Source: Marsupella aquatica (taxonomy: Eukaryota; Marchantiophyta). Taken from it: DNA of 64,000 nt. This document shows, piece after piece, positions 60,840 to 64,000 of this stretch (the first letter of the stretch is position 1; each line of letters opens with the position of its first letter). The notes under the pieces were generated by a model that was not told where the DNA came from, did not search any database, and worked only from the letters and a program-made list of their open reading frames with translations. The position numbers were made by a program, and so were the translations under genes. The stretch spans positions 6,696,001 through 6,760,000 of the forward strand of contig OZ316891.1 of assembly GCA_973895155.1 (NCBI GenBank), read 5' to 3'.

Positions 60840-62902
60840 TCGATCCTCAACAATGGAATTCCGAATAAATTTTTTAAATGAACGAATCGTAGCTCTCTGT
60901 TAACAGTGTACATTGCCACATAAATTGTGGCAATGTTGATGTGTAATACAAACACGGGCCTCTTCTGTTGTTTCTGTCGGTGTCGGTGTAAAAGTATTCT
61001 CCTCTGTAATTAAAGAGATTAAAGAGATCGATCTAAACCGTCTGTAGACAAGAATGCACAGTCTGATAATATCTTGGCATGGCGAACATAAGCATATAGG
61101 CAAACTCTTTGAAGGACCACGATGTACAGTCGAAAAGTATTCTTCGAATGACATTGTGTTCATAGATAGAATCATTGTTGGGGTTATACTCGATCAGATA
61201 CATATACATGAATCGGCACGAATTGAGGAGCACTGTGCCAGCACTTGATTCCTAGGCCCAGACTTTTTATTCAGGGCTGAGTTTTGCAGAGGATCAACTA
61301 GCCGACATTGAATGTTGGATTCTCGACAATTGATCGTTTTGGACCCAAAAACAAACTATAAGAATTGAAATCATTCAAAAACTTTCGAAACATTTGATGA
61401 TTTCAATTTCATGATAATTATGGATGATTAGTAGCGTCTTCTCGGGCGTCTTTTCAGGCAGATAATCCTCGTCACTTAAATACCTGAGTTTCTTATCCAA
61501 GTTCGTTAACGCCAAACGAAAAAACCCTTAATAATGTCACGTTGCGGATAGGCTTCATTGCCACTGTTTCAGGAGGAGTCTACCGTCCTCTAAAACCTAG
61601 GCTCTAGTCTACACGACCGTCATATTTCTCTTCAATTTCCATTTTCCAACTAGATGTGAGATTAACTCATATCCAGCGGGTACGTGTGTCGTTCGAATGC
61701 TGATTGTACGTGGGGTCACTAAAGTGGATTGCGCTGACAGGAATCAAGTCGATTCTTCGGGCAAAAACAAATTATCGAGTCTCTAACTAAAACGGCCTGC
61801 ATGGCGGGTCCAAACCGGGACGCCGGTGTCACAGCGCGCTTGCATTTGTCACTTACCAATGATGAATATCAAATCAAAGTAAGCGGGATGTTCTATCCAG
61901 GGACCAGATTTCCCGTGGTGTGATGTAGGCTGGAATCTAGACTGGTATTGATACAATTATGCATTTTCTGTCTTACATCGCACAACTAAGATTACATTTG
62001 TCGTCTTACATTGCACAACTAAGATTCTGTCCAACACAGATATCAGCGCAGAACAAATACGAGGTGTACATAACTACACGGAATGTGTAGAGTGATCCAT
62101 ACGCCTAAATAGGCAATTTCCACATAAACTAAGGCATTGCTGTCCACCTTTCACTTTATTATTGGTCCAGTTATAAAGCTGAAAAATTTGTGGATCAATC
62201 TTTACGAAAAACTGATTAATTATATTGCTGAACATTTTTCGATGGGTACGTTGACGTGGCCGCATTAAGTAGGAGTCCTGATTTACAATTTTCAGTCTAG
62301 GAGAGTGAGAACTATGGGACAATTCTGACCGATATCTCAGTCAATTCATGTGAGAGAAGGGCAGTGATAAGCGCAGAGACGTCAGTCTTTCTCGATCAAG
62401 GTGAAGTGCTACTAAGGTCACGTTAGGTGCGATGTTTCCGAAGATCCCCGTTTAGACGCCATTCAGGCACATATATCTAGTGACCGGCGTTAACTGTTCA
62501 CACCAGGAGACTGAGTGAGGAGAAAAGGGTCAGGAATATATATATAGAGAGCAAATAGCTCTCCCCTTATCTAACTACTTCATGCCTCACATTCCATGTT
62601 GAACGCACCCGATATCTATACATTTATGACTCGATGCTGCCAGGCACGATTATTTACAGTGATGCATGGAGCTAAGAGATGGAATATTAAGCTACTTCGT
62701 AGATCACTGATTGGAGACGACGATGAAGATACAATCTTCGTCAAATCCTCTTGTGCGCTCAAATGTTTCTCTAAACCAGTATTTACATTTTGATCACATG
62801 TGACATTGATTTTAAGCACGCATTGTGTAAAATATATCTTTAGAAACCAGTGGCAGATATCGATGAGCCTGCATTATCTTTGAGTAATTACGGAAGGCCT
62901 AG
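60840..62902. other. intergenic region
   Basis: No gene is supported. Short ORFs only. Contains duplicated text near 61976-62020 (GTCTTACAT(C/T)GCACAACTAAGATT twice). Confidence 0.45.
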
Positions 62903-63495
62903 CTAATCAGTTCTGTATGTTGAAGGAGTAAATGGGGGTTTTGTTGAACTGAAATGTCTGTGTATGACTCTCCCTTTGACAATTTCACGAAGGGGGCCCT
63001 GCTTGGAACCTAGGCCTCGTGGGACCTTGTACTGGTTTACGGAAGCACCCCGGCTGACGGCATATTCGCAGAGTAAGTCGAACGTCCCGGGCAGTACTAA
63101 ATTCAATTCCAGAGGCCCTATAATGCCTTCATAACGCCCTTCACGATAAATGAAATTTAGTGAAGCTTCCAAAGCGGTGCAGCATCGGTCCAAGAGTGAA
63201 GATGGTATGTCAACTGGAGCTGATGAAGACGTTGGCCAAAACTCCCACACGATCACGTAGTGTCCAGGTTCCACCAACTCAGTGAAGCTGGTGTACTCGA
63301 ATAGTCTTACCCCGGGTAGCTCCCTCTCAAGAATCAGGGCAGCTTTCCTCACGGCGGCCTGCAGGTCGACCTCGTCTGTCTTGTCGTGGTCCACGCTAAG
63401 AAGTATATTCTTCCTGCGCAGAAACTTAAACAAAGGGGAGTTGTTGTACATGCCTACCACCTCCAGAATGTCACCCATCCTCAAGCGGCAATAAC
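62903..63495 (-). CDS. GH3: GH3 acyl-acid-amido synthetase, terminal exon (partial)
   Basis: The exon begins at 63495 after an acceptor (TTTGTGCAG) and runs to TAG at 62903, coding the last ~196 residues. Matching GH3 motifs are RMGDILEVVG, FKFLRRKNILLSVD, DKTDEVDLQAAV, PGHYVIVWEF, LNFIYREGRYEG and the conserved core KVPRG..SKQGPLREI. GH3 enzymes adenylate jasmonate, auxin or other acyl acids and conjugate them to amino acids, which controls hormone levels. This is the C-terminal lobe; the ATP-binding N-terminal domain must lie upstream, beyond 64000 on this strand. The usual LYRYR at the exon start is YCRLR here. No convincing upstream exon was found in 63500-64000, so either a long intron separates it or the gene is broken. 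Confidence 0.8.
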
Positions 63496-64000
63496 CTGCA
63501 CAAACGCATGACATGTACGCCATTTATTATATAGCATCCTCGTCCTGCAGACTCTTATCCTCATGGCCGAGAAACCAAAACCTATTTGAATGGAAATCAA
63601 TCATCGCTTCAATCAGTTCAGATGAGTTCGCAATACACGGGTAATTGCATCTTCGATCCCTTGAAATCTCTACCCTGGACGTTTTAAAGCTTGCATCAAT
63701 CTCCGTGTTAACCTGCAGGGTCTCTAGTCTTACTGTATGCATATATGAGGTACAGTGTCCTTTCGAGAGAAATGCTAACTCAAAGCTACTTCTGTACAAT
63801 GCGGAAGTCTACAATAAAAACTTTCTTCCAAAATCACATTCCTAACATAATTTATACGACATGCAATGTATCATCTTACCTAGCCTGATTTATACGACAT
63901 GCAATGCAAATACTGCCAGGAACCATCTGTTACAAGCTACTAGAGAGAAAGGACCAGGTGTGAGGATTCTCTTCGTAGTGCCTTCACTGTTCAACACCGT
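63496..64000. other. upstream of the GH3 terminal exon
   Basis: This is expected intron sequence of the GH3 gene. A 90-codon minus-strand frame at 63527-63799 is unlike known GH3 exons. A TTTATACGACATGCAATG motif is duplicated near 63851 and 63889. No feature is assigned. Confidence 0.35.

Overview
The window is nuclear DNA of a land plant. It carries multi-exon genes with GT-AG introns, plant gene families (germin-like protein, GH3, plant-type IPP isomerase, plant-like alpha-carbonic anhydrase), a Copia LTR retrotransposon, a LINE-type fragment and many short AT-rich repeats. Moderate introns (roughly 100-1050 bp), sparse genes and divergent family members suggest a seed-free plant such as a liverwort, moss, lycophyte or fern. 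That placement is an inference; nothing here fixes the species.

Layout: 1-4 kb is repeat-rich non-coding DNA with a MITE-like inverted-repeat element and a 63-bp minisatellite. A one-exon germin-like gene lies at 4.05-4.74 kb (+). A complete four-exon UFC1 (UFM1-conjugating enzyme) is at 9.16-10.80 kb (-). A 5'-only duplicate of an IPP isomerase gene (13.17-14.10 kb) sits directly before a complete eight-exon circularly permuted GTPase of the MTG1/YlqF family (14.23-17.00 kb, +). A Copia element with two 237-bp LTRs and a 5-bp target duplication follows (17.57-20.85 kb); it is internally deleted and carries an antisense ORF with an RNase H1 N-terminal (viroplasmin-type) domain. The complete six-exon IPP isomerase is at 24.42-27.03 kb (+).

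The second half holds a seven-exon gene for a 349-aa atypical homeodomain-like protein (33.01-36.18 kb, +) and a 2.9-kb element with 32-bp terminal inverted repeats containing an F-box-like gene and many near-identical palindromes (38.25-41.13 kb). It also holds a six-exon alpha-carbonic anhydrase-like gene that has lost two of three zinc ligands (46.17-48.79 kb, -) and several minisatellites. Two head-to-head paralogous genes for small coiled-coil proteins (56.83-57.21 kb - and 60.50-60.84 kb +) flank a decayed LINE C-terminus. The last exon of a GH3 acyl-acid-amido synthetase is at 62.90-63.50 kb (-).

The genes do not form a pathway; this is ordinary eukaryotic gene order. The features most worth pursuing are the antisense ORF in the Copia element, the F-box element with its palindromes, the zinc-site-less carbonic anhydrase, the divergent homeodomain gene and the inverted coiled-coil pair. 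Exon models were assembled by hand from splice signals, reading-frame phase and family resemblance; no database search or transcript evidence was available.
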